Origin: Sphingomonas_Q fennica_A
GTDB taxonomy: Bacteria > Pseudomonadota > Alphaproteobacteria > Sphingomonadales > Sphingomonadaceae
DNA: 64,000 bases
NCBI GenBank assembly: GCA_036946415.1
Contig: JAQIJD010000006.1
Location: forward strand, 120,545-184,544
Direction: 5' to 3'
Shown: positions 1-8,541 of the stretch, piece after piece
Position numbering within the stretch: position 1 is the stretch's first letter
Layout of the letters: each line of letters starts with the position of its first letter
Position numbers and translations under genes: made by a program
Notes under the pieces: model-generated
What the model was told of the DNA's origin: nothing
What the model saw: only the letters and a program-made list of their open reading frames with translations
Databases searched by the model: none

Positions 1-334
1 TGCCGCCGCCCATGCCGGCGGCGATGAAGCACATGTGCGCGCCTTCCAGCGCCTTCTCGACCATCTCGATCGTCTCTTCGGCCGCCGCCCGGCCGATCTC
101 GGGCCGCGATCCGGCGCCCAGCCCCTGCGTGATCTTGAGGCCGAGCTGGATGCGCTGTTCGGCGGGCGAGGCGTTCAGCGCCTGCGCATCGGTGTTGGCG
201 ACGACGAAATCCACGCCCTGCACGTCGCTGGAGATCATGTTGGCGATCGCATTGCCGCCCGCCCCGCCGACGCCGATCACCGTGATGCGCGGCTTCAGCT
301 CGTCCACTTCGGGGCGAAGGAATTCGATGGTCAT
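1..334 (-). CDS. ftsZ: Cell division protein FtsZ, N-terminal part (cut by window edge)
   Basis: Tubulin-like GTPase that polymerises into the cytoplasmic Z-ring. Only the first 111 codons are present; the rest lies beyond position 1. The start MTIEFLRPEVDELKPRITVI is followed by the FtsZ nucleotide-binding loop GVGGAGGNA at residues 21-29, and the visible part ends in AAGMGGG, the start of the GGGTG(T/S)G tubulin signature. It follows ftsA in the same direction after about 160 bp. That leader contains a G-rich/C-rich inverted repeat (about 351-360 with 390-399) and could carry an internal ftsZ promoter. Identification is secure from the loop and the gene order ftsQ-ftsA-ftsZ. Confidence 0.97.
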   Translation of the reverse strand, partial: MTIEFLRPEVDELKPRITVIGVGGAGGNAIANMISSDVQGVDFVVANTDAQALNASPAEQRIQLGLKITQGLGAGSRPEIGRAAAEETIEMVEKALEGAHMCFIAAGMGGG

Positions 335-496
335 CCAAGTGTCTCCGTGACGGGCGGGCGGGCTGCGGCGCCGGTGATTTTGCCCGAACCCGCCCGCCGA
401 TTCACCAAAAATGTGCGAGCCGCACGCAAAAAGGTGGGGATGGATCGGTTCGCGACCACAAGCGGTGGCACGCGTGCGACCAGCCGAGTGGCGCGA

Positions 497-1756
497 TCAG
501 TAGCCGCTGCGGAACGCGGCGACGAGGCGCTGCACCAGCCCCGCCGGCGACATCCGCGGCGGCGCCGGTGCGGGGCCGGCGGCGAGCTGGAGGTCGAGCG
601 GTTCGGACGCGGCGAACATCACGAGGCCGGCGAGCGTGGCGAAGGCCGGGCCGGCATGGGCGTCGGGCATGCCCACCAGGCCGCGCGGCCGTCCGATGCG
701 CACGGCGCGGCCGAGCGCGCCTTGCGCATAATCGGCGATGCCCTTCAGCTCCGCGCCGCCGCCGGTCAGCACCACCTGCCGGCCGATCGGCCCGGCGAAG
801 CCGAGCGTCTTCAAACCACCCTCGATCTCGGCGATCCATTGTTCGAGGCGGAGGCGGATGACCGCGATCAGCTGCGCGCGGGTGATGCGGCCGCCGTCGC
901 CGGGCGGCTGGTCCCCCGCCACCGCCGTCACCTCGATCATTTCGTGATTGTCGCGCGGGGAGGTCTGGGCCGAGCCGTGGAAGCATTTCATCCGCTCGGC
1001 CTGGCTGCGGCGGGTGCCGAAGGCGGAGGCGATGTCGTCGGTGATGTCCGCCCCGCCGATCGGGATCGAGGCGAGGCCGACCAGCAGCCCGCCCGCGAAC
1101 AGCGAGACGTTGGTGACGCCGCCGCCCAGCTCCACCAGCGCCACGCCAAGCTCGCGTTCCTCCTCCGACAGGCAGGCCATGCCGGTGGCGATCGGCGCGG
1201 CGACGATCGACTTGACCGCCAGATGCGCCGAGCGGACGCACAGATCGAGGTTGCGGATCGGCGAGGGCTCGGCGGCAACGACGTGGATGTCGACCCCCAG
1301 CCGGTCGGCGTGGAGGCCGAGCGGCGATTTCACGCCGCGCAGGCCATCCAGCGTATACATCGTCGGCTGCGCGTGGAGGACGAGGCGGCCTTCGGGATCG
1401 ATCGAGTTGCGGCCCGCCGCCAGCAGTTCGTCGATATCCTGCTGTTCGATGCGGTGGCCGCCGAGATCGACCTCGACCGAGGCGACGTCGGAGACGAGGC
1501 CGCCTGCCGAGAAGCCGACCCACGCTTCCTCGATATTGACGCCCGCGATCCGTTCGGCCTGCTCCACCGCCTCCCGGATCGCGCCTTCGGTGCGGCCCAT
1601 GTCGGCGATGTAGCCGCGGCGCACGCCGCGCGATTCGCGCTGGCCGGTGCCGAGCACGATCAGCTCGCCGGCATCGCCATATTGGGCGATGAGCGCGCTG
1701 ATCTTGGTCGATCCGATGTCGAGCGCGGTGATGAGGCCGGGGCGGGGCTGGGCCAT
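497..1756 (-). CDS. ftsA: Cell division protein FtsA
   Basis: Actin-like ATPase that tethers FtsZ to the membrane and recruits later divisome proteins. 419 aa, the usual length. The phosphate-1 motif ALDIGSTKISALI lies near residue 10, phosphate-2-like VELGGGVTNVSLF in the middle, and the adenosine motif VVLTGGGAELKG towards the C-terminus. The C-terminal tail ends in a short basic/hydrophobic segment (LVQRLVAAFRSGY) that fits the membrane-targeting amphipathic helix of the family. The start codon overlaps the ftsQ stop by one base (TGATG), which decides the start and implies translational coupling. Neighbours ftsQ and ftsZ are in the classical order. Confidence 0.97.
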   Translation of the reverse strand: MAQPRPGLITALDIGSTKISALIAQYGDAGELIVLGTGQRESRGVRRGYIADMGRTEGAIREAVEQAERIAGVNIEEAWVGFSAGGLVSDVASVEVDLGGHRIEQQDIDELLAAGRNSIDPEGRLVLHAQPTMYTLDGLRGVKSPLGLHADRLGVDIHVVAAEPSPIRNLDLCVRSAHLAVKSIVAAPIATGMACLSEEERELGVALVELGGGVTNVSLFAGGLLVGLASIPIGGADITDDIASAFGTRRSQAERMKCFHGSAQTSPRDNHEMIEVTAVAGDQPPGDGGRITRAQLIAVIRLRLEQWIAEIEGGLKTLGFAGPIGRQVVLTGGGAELKGIADYAQGALGRAVRIGRPRGLVGMPDAHAGPAFATLAGLVMFAASEPLDLQLAAGPAPAPPRMSPAGLVQRLVAAFRSGY

Positions 1757-2676
1757 CAGATCGTCCGTGCGGCCACGGGTTCGGCGACGCGGCGGCCCGG
1801 CTCGCGCGAGACGCGGACGACGATCCGCTGCGGATCGCGCATGTCGAACCGCACATAGCCCTGGCCCAGCAGCCGCACCGCCGCATCGCGCTTGGCGAAA
1901 TAGGCGTAGGCGGTCAGCGCCGCCGTGTCGCCTTCGGGCAAAGCCAGCGTCTCGCCGGACTGGAAGCGTATGTCCCACCGCCGCCCGCCGATCCAGGTGC
2001 CGCCCTCCACCATCGGCTTCAGCGCCGGCTGGCTGTCGATCAGGGCGGCGAAGCCCGCGGCATGGGCGTTGGCATCGGGGCCGATCACCAGCGGCAGGCC
2101 GGGCGGCATCGTGGCGGGATCGACCGCGGCGATCAGCCCGCCGGCGCGGTCGATCAGCGCCAGCTGCTGGCGATGCTGCCAGACGGCGGCGGGCTTCTTC
2201 TCGACGATGTCCACCACCAACGTATCGGGCAGGCGGCGCGAGACGCGCGCATCCTCCACCCAGCCGAGCCGGAGGAGAGCGGCGCGGGTGCCATCCAGAT
2301 CGACCAGCGGCATCGGTTTCGCCTGCTGCATCAGGGCGATGCGATAGACCGCGTCGCGATCGGCGCGGGCGCGGCCGACGACCTCGACGGTGCGGACGGC
2401 ATAGCCCATCCGCCCGATCTGCTGGCCGACCATCTCGCCCACCATCTGCGGCAGGCCCATCGCCACCAGCCCGGCGACGATGCCGGCGAAGACGAGGATC
2501 GCGAGCAGCCAGTTGCCCGCCCGCCGCAGCGCCTCGATCCGCACCGGCAGCAGCGCGGCGAGGCGGGCGGCGAAGCCGGGGCCGGCGCGCCGGGCCGCCG
2601 GGCGCGCGGCGCGGGCCGGTGGCGGCGGCGCGCTGCGGCCGCGGCGGATGCGGGGCGAGGCGGCGGCGGCGCTCAT
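1756..2676 (-). CDS. ftsQ: Cell division protein FtsQ
   Basis: Bitopic inner-membrane divisome protein linking early and late division proteins. 306 aa. It has a long Pro/Arg/Ala-rich cytoplasmic head (residues about 1-50), one membrane segment (WLLAILVFAGIVAGLVAMGL), then a POTRA domain whose start reads GYAVRTVEVVGRARAD, followed by the FtsQ beta domain with LGWVEDARVSRRLPDTL. The extended cytoplasmic N-terminus is common in alphaproteobacteria. Start ATG overlaps the ddl stop by four bases (ATGA); the 3' end overlaps ftsA by one base. Function follows from domain order and position in the cluster. Confidence 0.95.
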   Translation of the reverse strand: MSAAAASPRIRRGRSAPPPPARAARPAARRAGPGFAARLAALLPVRIEALRRAGNWLLAILVFAGIVAGLVAMGLPQMVGEMVGQQIGRMGYAVRTVEVVGRARADRDAVYRIALMQQAKPMPLVDLDGTRAALLRLGWVEDARVSRRLPDTLVVDIVEKKPAAVWQHRQQLALIDRAGGLIAAVDPATMPPGLPLVIGPDANAHAAGFAALIDSQPALKPMVEGGTWIGGRRWDIRFQSGETLALPEGDTAALTAYAYFAKRDAAVRLLGQGYVRFDMRDPQRIVVRVSREPGRRVAEPVAARTI

Positions 2677-3623
2677 GCGGGCGGGCCGGCGGGCGCGGGC
2701 AGCGCCATCGCCTCGTCGACGATGCGCTGGACGAGCTGCGGATAGGAGATGCCGAGGTGGCGGGCCTGTTCGGGCACGAGGCTCAAGGGCGTCATGCCGG
2801 GCTGGGTGTTGACCTCGAGCAGATACAGCCCGGCCTCGCCGCGTTCGTCGTCCCAGCGGAAATCCGCCCGGCTGGCGCCGCGGCAGCCGAGGACGTGATG
2901 CGCCTTCAGCGCCATCGCCATCGCCGAGGAGGCGATCTCGGCCGGGATCTGCGCGGGGCAGATGTGGGTCGTCAGGCCATCGGTATATTTGGAGGCGTAA
3001 TCGTAGAAGCCGCTGTGGGGGACCAGCTCGGTCACCGCCAGCGCCCGATCGCCCAACACCGCCACCGTCAACTCCCGCCCGCGGATGAAGGGCTCGGCGA
3101 GCAGGCTGTCGAACTCCGCCCACGGGCCGGGCGTGCCGCGGCCGATCGGCTGGCCGTGATTGCCCTCCGCCGTCACGATCGCGACGCCTACCGACGAGCC
3201 TTCGTTGACGGGCTTCAGCACATAGGGGCGCGGCAGCGGATCGGCGCTGTAGAGGCTTTCGGAGGCGACGATCAGCCCGGCCGGCATGCGGATGCCGTGG
3301 GGGACCAGTTCGTTCTTGGTCAATTGCTTGTCGATGGCGATGACCGAGGTGGCGAGGCCCGAATGGGTGTAGCGCAGCCCCATCAGATCGAGCAGGCCCT
3401 GCACCGTCCCGTCCTCGCCGGGGCAGCCGTGGAGCGCGTTGAACACCACGTCCGGCGCCGCCGCGGCCAGCCGCGCGGCCACGTCGCGCCCCATGTCGAT
3501 ACGCGTGACGCGGTGGCCGAGCGATTCGAGCGCCTCGGCCACCGGATTGCCGGACATCAGCGAGACTTCGCGCTCGGCCGACCAGCCGCCCATCAGCACC
3601 GCGACATGCAAAGGGGCGGTCAT
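2673..3623 (-). CDS. ddl: D-alanine--D-alanine ligase
   Basis: Cytoplasmic ATP-grasp enzyme that joins two D-alanines to give the dipeptide added by MurF. 316 aa. The N-terminal Rossmann part begins VAVLMGGWSAEREVSLMSG, typical of Ddl. The conserved loop HGCPGEDGTVQGLLDLMG, the ATP-grasp strand YVLKPVNEGSSVGV and the C-terminal metal-binding segment LLEVNTQPGMT with Glu and Asn are all present. It overlaps murB by four bases upstream and ftsQ by four bases downstream. In dcw nomenclature this copy would be ddlB; no second ddl is visible here. Confidence 0.96.
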   Translation of the reverse strand: MTAPLHVAVLMGGWSAEREVSLMSGNPVAEALESLGHRVTRIDMGRDVAARLAAAAPDVVFNALHGCPGEDGTVQGLLDLMGLRYTHSGLATSVIAIDKQLTKNELVPHGIRMPAGLIVASESLYSADPLPRPYVLKPVNEGSSVGVAIVTAEGNHGQPIGRGTPGPWAEFDSLLAEPFIRGRELTVAVLGDRALAVTELVPHSGFYDYASKYTDGLTTHICPAQIPAEIASSAMAMALKAHHVLGCRGASRADFRWDDERGEAGLYLLEVNTQPGMTPLSLVPEQARHLGISYPQLVQRIVDEAMALPAPAGPPA

Positions 3624-4519
3624 GCCGGCACCCCCACGCGGCGGATTTCCCATTCGAGCGTGATGCCCGAATGGCCGGCGACGCGGGTGCGGACGATCTC
3701 GCCCAATTGCTCGATCTCGGCGGCGCTGGCGGTGCCGGTGTTCAGGAGGAAATTGGTGTGCTTTTCGGACACTTGCGCGCCGCCGTGGGCGAGCCCGCGA
3801 CAGCCGGCGGCGTCGATCAGCGCCCATGCCTTCTCGCCCGGCGGATTCTTAAAGGTGGAGCCGCCGGTGCGGCTGCGCAGCGGCTGGCTCGCCTCGCGCT
3901 CGGCGGCGATGCGATCCATCTCGGCGCCGATCGTGGCGGGATCGCCGGGGGTGCCGGCGAACAGCGCCTCCACGACCACCGCACCTTCCGGCACATCGGA
4001 ATGGCGGTAGGTGAAGGCGAGGCGGGCGGCAGGCCAGGTCTCGATCGTGCCGTCGCACAGCACCAGCGTGGCCTCGATCAGGATGTCGGATACGTCGCGG
4101 CCATAGGCACCGGCGTTCATCGCCACCGCGCCGCCGGTGGTGCCGGGAATGCCGCGCAGGAATTCGAGGCCGGCGATCCCGGCGTCACGCGCCGCCGATG
4201 CCACGGTGATGCCCATCGCCGCGGCCCCCGCGCGCACCCGCCCGCCCGGCTCGACCGAGACGGCGGCGAACGCCTTGGGCAGGCGGACCACCACGCCCGG
4301 CACGCCGCCGTCGCGCACGATCAGGTTCGATCCGACGCCGATCGGCAGCACCGGCACGGCGGGATCGAGGGTGCGCAGGAACGCCGCCAGATCGGCGGCA
4401 TCGGCCGGGCGGAACAGCCGCTCGGCCGGCCCGCCGGTGCGGAACCAGATGAAATCGGCAAGGCTCGCCCCGGCATCGATCCGGCCGCGCACCCCCGCTG
4501 TGGCGGCGGCACCCGTCAC
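3620..4519 (-). CDS. murB: UDP-N-acetylenolpyruvoylglucosamine reductase MurB
   Basis: FAD-dependent NADPH reductase that converts UDP-GlcNAc-enolpyruvate to UDP-MurNAc. 299 aa when started at the GTG that overlaps the stop of the preceding 66-aa gene (GTGA), in keeping with the coupled starts throughout the cluster. FAD-binding motifs PIGVGSNLIVRDGG and GIPGTTGGAVAMNAGAYG are intact; the active-site loop SRTGGSTFKNPPG supplies the Ser proton donor, and the C-terminal LEWEIRRVG holds the conserved Glu. A longer in-frame extension upstream exists but would run through the small gene and shows no MurB similarity, so the GTG start is preferred. Confidence 0.95.
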   Translation of the reverse strand: MTGAAATAGVRGRIDAGASLADFIWFRTGGPAERLFRPADAADLAAFLRTLDPAVPVLPIGVGSNLIVRDGGVPGVVVRLPKAFAAVSVEPGGRVRAGAAAMGITVASAARDAGIAGLEFLRGIPGTTGGAVAMNAGAYGRDVSDILIEATLVLCDGTIETWPAARLAFTYRHSDVPEGAVVVEALFAGTPGDPATIGAEMDRIAAEREASQPLRSRTGGSTFKNPPGEKAWALIDAAGCRGLAHGGAQVSEKHTNFLLNTGTASAAEIEQLGEIVRTRVAGHSGITLEWEIRRVGVPA

Positions 4520-4716
4520 TTGCGGCGCCAGCCCCACAGCGACATCCAGCTTTCGGCGGCCTTCATGTTCGCCTCGACCGCGGCCTGCGCCGCGGTCTGC
4601 GCGCTCACCATGTCGTTGGCGCTGGAGACGGCCGCCTCCGCCCACGCAATCTGGCGGCGCTGGAGTTCGATCGCCTGCTCCTGCAACGCGATCCAGGGTG
4701 CGAAAAGCTCGATCAT
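4516..4716 (-). CDS. Small conserved-position protein between murC and murB, function unknown
   Basis: 66 aa, starting MIELFAPWIALQEQAIELQR and ending SLWGWRRK. It overlaps murC by four bases at its start (ATGA) and murB by four bases at its end (GTGA), so it is embedded in the translational chain and is very likely a real gene. It looks wholly alpha-helical, with many Ala/Gln/Glu and three Trp in the C-terminal half and ends, and no clear membrane span or signal peptide. No family is recognised. A structural or regulatory role in cell-wall synthesis is only guilt by association. Confidence 0.8.
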   Translation of the reverse strand: MIELFAPWIALQEQAIELQRRQIAWAEAAVSSANDMVSAQTAAQAAVEANMKAAESWMSLWGWRRK

Positions 4717-6128
4717 GCCGGAACCTTCCTCTGCGCGCCGATCGCCTCGGCCAGCCCCGCCGCCCATTTGGTGATGTCGCCGGCGCCGAGGCACACGATC
4801 ATGTCGCCCGGCTGGGCGACCTCCGCAAGGGCCGTGGTGAGCGCCTCCGGCCCCGCCACTTCCTGCGCCGAGCGATGCCCGCGCATCTTGAGGCCGGAGA
4901 CGAGTGCCGCGGCATCCACCCCCTCGATCGGCGCCTCGCCCGCCGGATAGACGGGGGCGACATAGACCATGTCGGCATCGTTGAAGGCGGACTGGAACTC
5001 CCCCATCAGATCGCGCAGGCGGGTGTAGCGATGCGGCTGGACGACCGCGATCACGCGATTCTCCACCCCCTCGCGCGCCGCCGCCAGCACCGCCTTCACC
5101 TCGACCGGGTGGTGGCCGTAATCGTCGATGATCGTGGCGCCATCGACCGTGCCGACATTGGTGAAGCGCCGCTTGACCCCGCCGAACTGGGCGAAGCCGG
5201 TCTGGATCACCGCATCGCCGACGCCCATCTCGAGCGCCACCGCGATCGCGGCGAGCGCGTTCTGGACGTTGTGGCGGCCGGGCATCGGCAGCTCGATCCC
5301 CTCGATCGAGCGGCTGGAGCCGTCGCGCTGGCGGACGATTGCCTCGAAGCGGTTGCCGCCGGGGATCGGCGTGACGTTGACGCCGCGCACGTCGGCCTGC
5401 GCGGAGAAGCCGTAGGTGACAACGCGCCGGTCGCGCACGCGCGGGATCAGCGCCTGCACTTCCGGATGATCGAGGCAGAGCAGGGCGGCGCCGTAGAAGG
5501 GCACGTTTTCGATGAACTCGACGAAGGCGTCCTTCACCGCATCGAACGATCCGTAATGATCGAGATGTTCGGGATCGATGTTGGTGACGACCGCATAAGT
5601 GCCGTCGAGCCGGAGGAAGCTGCCGTCGCTCTCGTCGGCTTCGACCACCATCCAGTCGGACGCACCCAGCCGGGCGTTGGAGCCGTAGCTGTTGATGATG
5701 CCGCCGTTGATGACGGTGGGATCGACCCCGCCCGCATCGAGCAGCGCCGCGACCATCGAGGTCGTCGTCGTCTTGCCATGGGTGCCGGCGATGGCGACCG
5801 TGGATTTCAGCCGCATCAGCTCGGCCAGCATCTCGGCACGGCGGACGACGGGGATGCGGCTTTCCAGCGCCAGCTCCACCTCCGGATTGCCGCGCTTGAT
5901 CGCGGTGGAGGTGACGACCACCGCCGCATCGCCCAGATTCTCCGCCCGGTGGCCGATCGCGACGGGGATGCCGCGCTTGCGCAACCCCTCGATCACATAG
6001 CCTTCGGCGACGTCCGAGCCCTGCACCTTGTAGCCCAGATTGTGCATCACCTCGGCAATGCCGGACATGCCGATGCCGCCGATGCCGATGAAGTGGATGG
6101 TGCCGATGTCGGTGGCGACGCCCTTCAC
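4713..6128 (-). CDS. murC: UDP-N-acetylmuramate--L-alanine ligase MurC
   Basis: Cytoplasmic Mur ligase adding L-Ala to UDP-MurNAc with ATP. 471 aa from a GTG start that overlaps the murG stop by four bases. The N-terminal UDP-binding fold has IHFIGIGGIGMSG, the ATP P-loop is GTHGKTTTTSM near residue 115, the metal/acyl-phosphate region is EADESDGSF, and the C-terminal domain carries DDYGHHPVEVKA. All Mur-ligase landmarks are intact. It is cotranslated with murG upstream and the 66-aa gene downstream. Confidence 0.97.
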   Translation of the reverse strand: MKGVATDIGTIHFIGIGGIGMSGIAEVMHNLGYKVQGSDVAEGYVIEGLRKRGIPVAIGHRAENLGDAAVVVTSTAIKRGNPEVELALESRIPVVRRAEMLAELMRLKSTVAIAGTHGKTTTTSMVAALLDAGGVDPTVINGGIINSYGSNARLGASDWMVVEADESDGSFLRLDGTYAVVTNIDPEHLDHYGSFDAVKDAFVEFIENVPFYGAALLCLDHPEVQALIPRVRDRRVVTYGFSAQADVRGVNVTPIPGGNRFEAIVRQRDGSSRSIEGIELPMPGRHNVQNALAAIAVALEMGVGDAVIQTGFAQFGGVKRRFTNVGTVDGATIIDDYGHHPVEVKAVLAAAREGVENRVIAVVQPHRYTRLRDLMGEFQSAFNDADMVYVAPVYPAGEAPIEGVDAAALVSGLKMRGHRSAQEVAGPEALTTALAEVAQPGDMIVCLGAGDITKWAAGLAEAIGAQRKVPA

Positions 6129-7306
6129 GCGAAAGCTCCCTGTGCGGGCGCGGCCCGGCTGGTGGTGGGGGTGGCGGGCTGGAGGGTGACGCCGGGGGTG
6201 CGGCCCAGCCCCTCGACCAGATCGGCCAGCCGTTCGGTGGCGTCGGGACGGCCGCAGGCGCGGGCGCGGGCACCCGCCTCGGCCAGCGCGCCGGGGTCGG
6301 TCGCCAGCGGTTCGATCTGGCGGGCGAGTTCGGCGGCGGTGAAGGCGCCCTGGGCGATGGCGACGGCCCCGCCCGCCGCCGCCATCTCGGCGGCATTGGC
6401 GGTCTGGTGATCGTCCATCGCCGAGGGGAGCGGCACGAGGATGGCGGGGCGGCCCGCCACCGTCAGCTCGGCGATGGTGGAGGCGCCGGCGCGAGCGATG
6501 ACGAGGTGGCTCCACGCCAGCTTCGTCGGCAGATCGGGCAGATAGGTGGCGATCTGGGCGGCGATGCCGAGTTCGGCATAGCGCGCGCGGACGCGATCGA
6601 GGTCTTCGGCGCGGGCCTGATGCGTCACCTGCAGGCGCTGGCGCAGCGCATCGGGCAGCAAAGCGAGACCTTCGGGGACGACGGTGGAGAGGATCGTCGC
6701 GCCCTGGCTGCCGCCCGTCACCAGCAGGCGGAGCGGCCCGTCCGCATCCAGCCGGGGGAAGGGGGCGGTGCCGATCTCGCGCACCACCTCGCGCACCGGA
6801 TTGCCGACGAGGTGGGTCTTGCGCGCATGCTGCGGCTTCAGCCCGCGGATCACCGGATAGGCGGTGGCGATGGCATCGACGCGGGGGGCGAGGAAGCGGT
6901 TGACGCGGCCGAGCACCGCATTCTGTTCATGCACAGCGGTGGGCACGCGATCGGCCAGCGCCGCCAGCAGCGCGGGGAGCGCAGGATAGCCGCCGAAACC
7001 GATCACGGCGGCGGGCAGGAACGTCTCGTTCAGCCGCCGCGCCATCGCCCGCCCCGCCCAGATCGACCGCGCGGCGCGGACCCATCCGATCGGCCCGCCC
7101 TGCGCGCGGCCGGCGGGCAGGACATGGGTCTGCATGCCTTCGAACAGTCCGGGGATGCGGGCGCCGCGCTCGTCCGTGACGAGGGCGACGTGATGGCCAC
7201 GACGCGTCAGCTCCGCCGCCAGCGCGTGCGCCGGCACCATGTGGCCGCCGGTGCCGCCTGCCGCCAGCACGAAATGGCGGCGGATCATGGGTTGGCCTGC
7301 ACTCAC
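6125..7306 (-). CDS. murG: UDP-GlcNAc--lipid I N-acetylglucosaminyltransferase MurG
   Basis: Peripheral inner-membrane GT-B glycosyltransferase that makes lipid II from lipid I. 393 aa from a GTG overlapping the ftsW stop (GTGA); an ATG six codons later (7288) is an alternative. The N-terminal glycine loop LAAGGTGGHMVPA, the acceptor-side HEQNAVLGRVNR, GGSQGA and the UDP-GlcNAc-binding segment RAGASTIAELTVAGRPAILVPLP are conserved. The C-terminus has a low-complexity Thr/Pro/Ala tail after about residue 370, probably dispensable. It sits between ftsW and murC in the usual order. Confidence 0.96.
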   Translation of the reverse strand: MSAGQPMIRRHFVLAAGGTGGHMVPAHALAAELTRRGHHVALVTDERGARIPGLFEGMQTHVLPAGRAQGGPIGWVRAARSIWAGRAMARRLNETFLPAAVIGFGGYPALPALLAALADRVPTAVHEQNAVLGRVNRFLAPRVDAIATAYPVIRGLKPQHARKTHLVGNPVREVVREIGTAPFPRLDADGPLRLLVTGGSQGATILSTVVPEGLALLPDALRQRLQVTHQARAEDLDRVRARYAELGIAAQIATYLPDLPTKLAWSHLVIARAGASTIAELTVAGRPAILVPLPSAMDDHQTANAAEMAAAGGAVAIAQGAFTAAELARQIEPLATDPGALAEAGARARACGRPDATERLADLVEGLGRTPGVTLQPATPTTSRAAPAQGAFA

Positions 7307-8541
7307 CGTCCGCTCCACGTAACGACATAGGGGGACCGCTTGAGATACGGGTTCGCGCGGGTGAAGGCCAGCAGCAGCCCGAAACCGATGGACAGCGCCA
7401 GCATCGACGAGCCGCCGTAGGAGATGAACGGCAGCGTCATTCCCTTGGACGGCGCGATCTGCACGTTGACCGCCATGTTGATGAGCGCCTGGCAGCCGAA
7501 TTGCGCGACGAGGCCGGCCGAGGCGAGCAGGGTGAAATCATCCTCCTCGTTCAGCAGCCGCACGAACACGCGGACGACGATGGCGAGATAGATGCAGGCG
7601 ATGGCGAGGCAGGCGATCAGCCCGAATTCCTCGCCGATCACCGAGAAGATGTAATCGGTATGCGGTTCGGGCAGGCGGAACTTCATCGTCCCCGCCCCCG
7701 GCCCGCGCCCGATGAGGCCGCCGTTGGTGAGCGTGTTGTGCGCGCTGTCCGTCTGGTAGGTGTCGCCCGTGCCCTTCAGGAAGGCATCGATGCGGGTGCG
7801 CGCCACGCCGTAGAACAGATAGGCGGCGACGATCCCGCCCAGCGCGATACCGCCCAGCCACGCCAGCACGCGGAAGCTGGTGCCGGACAGCATGAGCAGC
7901 GTCGCCCACACTGCGCAGAAGATCACCGTCTGGCCGAAATCGGGCTGTTTCATCAGCAGCGCCGCGACGACCGCCAGCAGCCCGCCGGAGATGACGGCGA
8001 CGGGCAAGCTCTCGTCCCGCCGCTTCAGCGACAGCAGCCAGGCGGTGGTGACGACGAACAGGGGTTTCAGGAATTCGGACGGCTGGACCTGGATCGGCCC
8101 GAGCAGCAGCCAGCGCTGCGCGCCGTTCACCTCGAACCCGACGAGCGGCACCGCCGCCAGCATCAGCAGGAACAGGCCGGCGCCGGCCAGCGCCAGACGT
8201 CGCGCCAGCGCCTTGGGCAGCATCGACGTGCCGATCATCACCGGCACGCCGAGGCCGATCCAGACGAGCTGGCGGTAGAAATAATAGAGCGGCGGGAAGG
8301 TGAGGCTGGCGTTGGAATAGCGCTGGCCGGCGGCGGGCGAGGCGGCGGCGACCGCGATCAGCCCGATGCCGATCAGCACCGTGACGAGCAGCAGGAGGAC
8401 GCGATCGATCTCCCAGAACCAGCGGCCGAGCGCGGTGCGATCGGCGCGGCCGAGCCGCTGGCCGCGGCCGCGCAGGCGGCGGCGTTCGGCGGCGCGATCC
8501 CGCGCGGCGCGATCGAGGCGGATAGCAGCGTTCGCGTTCAC
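7303..8541 (-). CDS. ftsW: Septal lipid II polymerase FtsW (SEDS family)
   Basis: Integral membrane SEDS glycosyltransferase that polymerises lipid II at the septum together with FtsI. 412 aa from a GTG overlapping the murD stop by four bases. An Arg-rich cytoplasmic head of about 45 residues precedes roughly ten hydrophobic segments. SEDS hallmarks are present: NGAQRWLLLGPIQVQPSEFLK, the MKQPDFGQT loop that carries the essential Asp of this family, and near the C-terminus GMTLPFISYGGSSM. It lies between murD and murG and should work with the PBP3-type ftsI of the same operon. Confidence 0.96.
   Translation of the reverse strand: MNANAAIRLDRAARDRAAERRRLRGRGQRLGRADRTALGRWFWEIDRVLLLLVTVLIGIGLIAVAAASPAAGQRYSNASLTFPPLYYFYRQLVWIGLGVPVMIGTSMLPKALARRLALAGAGLFLLMLAAVPLVGFEVNGAQRWLLLGPIQVQPSEFLKPLFVVTTAWLLSLKRRDESLPVAVISGGLLAVVAALLMKQPDFGQTVIFCAVWATLLMLSGTSFRVLAWLGGIALGGIVAAYLFYGVARTRIDAFLKGTGDTYQTDSAHNTLTNGGLIGRGPGAGTMKFRLPEPHTDYIFSVIGEEFGLIACLAIACIYLAIVVRVFVRLLNEEDDFTLLASAGLVAQFGCQALINMAVNVQIAPSKGMTLPFISYGGSSMLALSIGFGLLLAFTRANPYLKRSPYVVTWSGR

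Noticed and set aside
35..1858. Long plus-strand frames opposite ftsA and the other dcw genes
   Set aside because: Composition is Arg/Ala-rich without motifs; the minus strand carries recognised families throughout.
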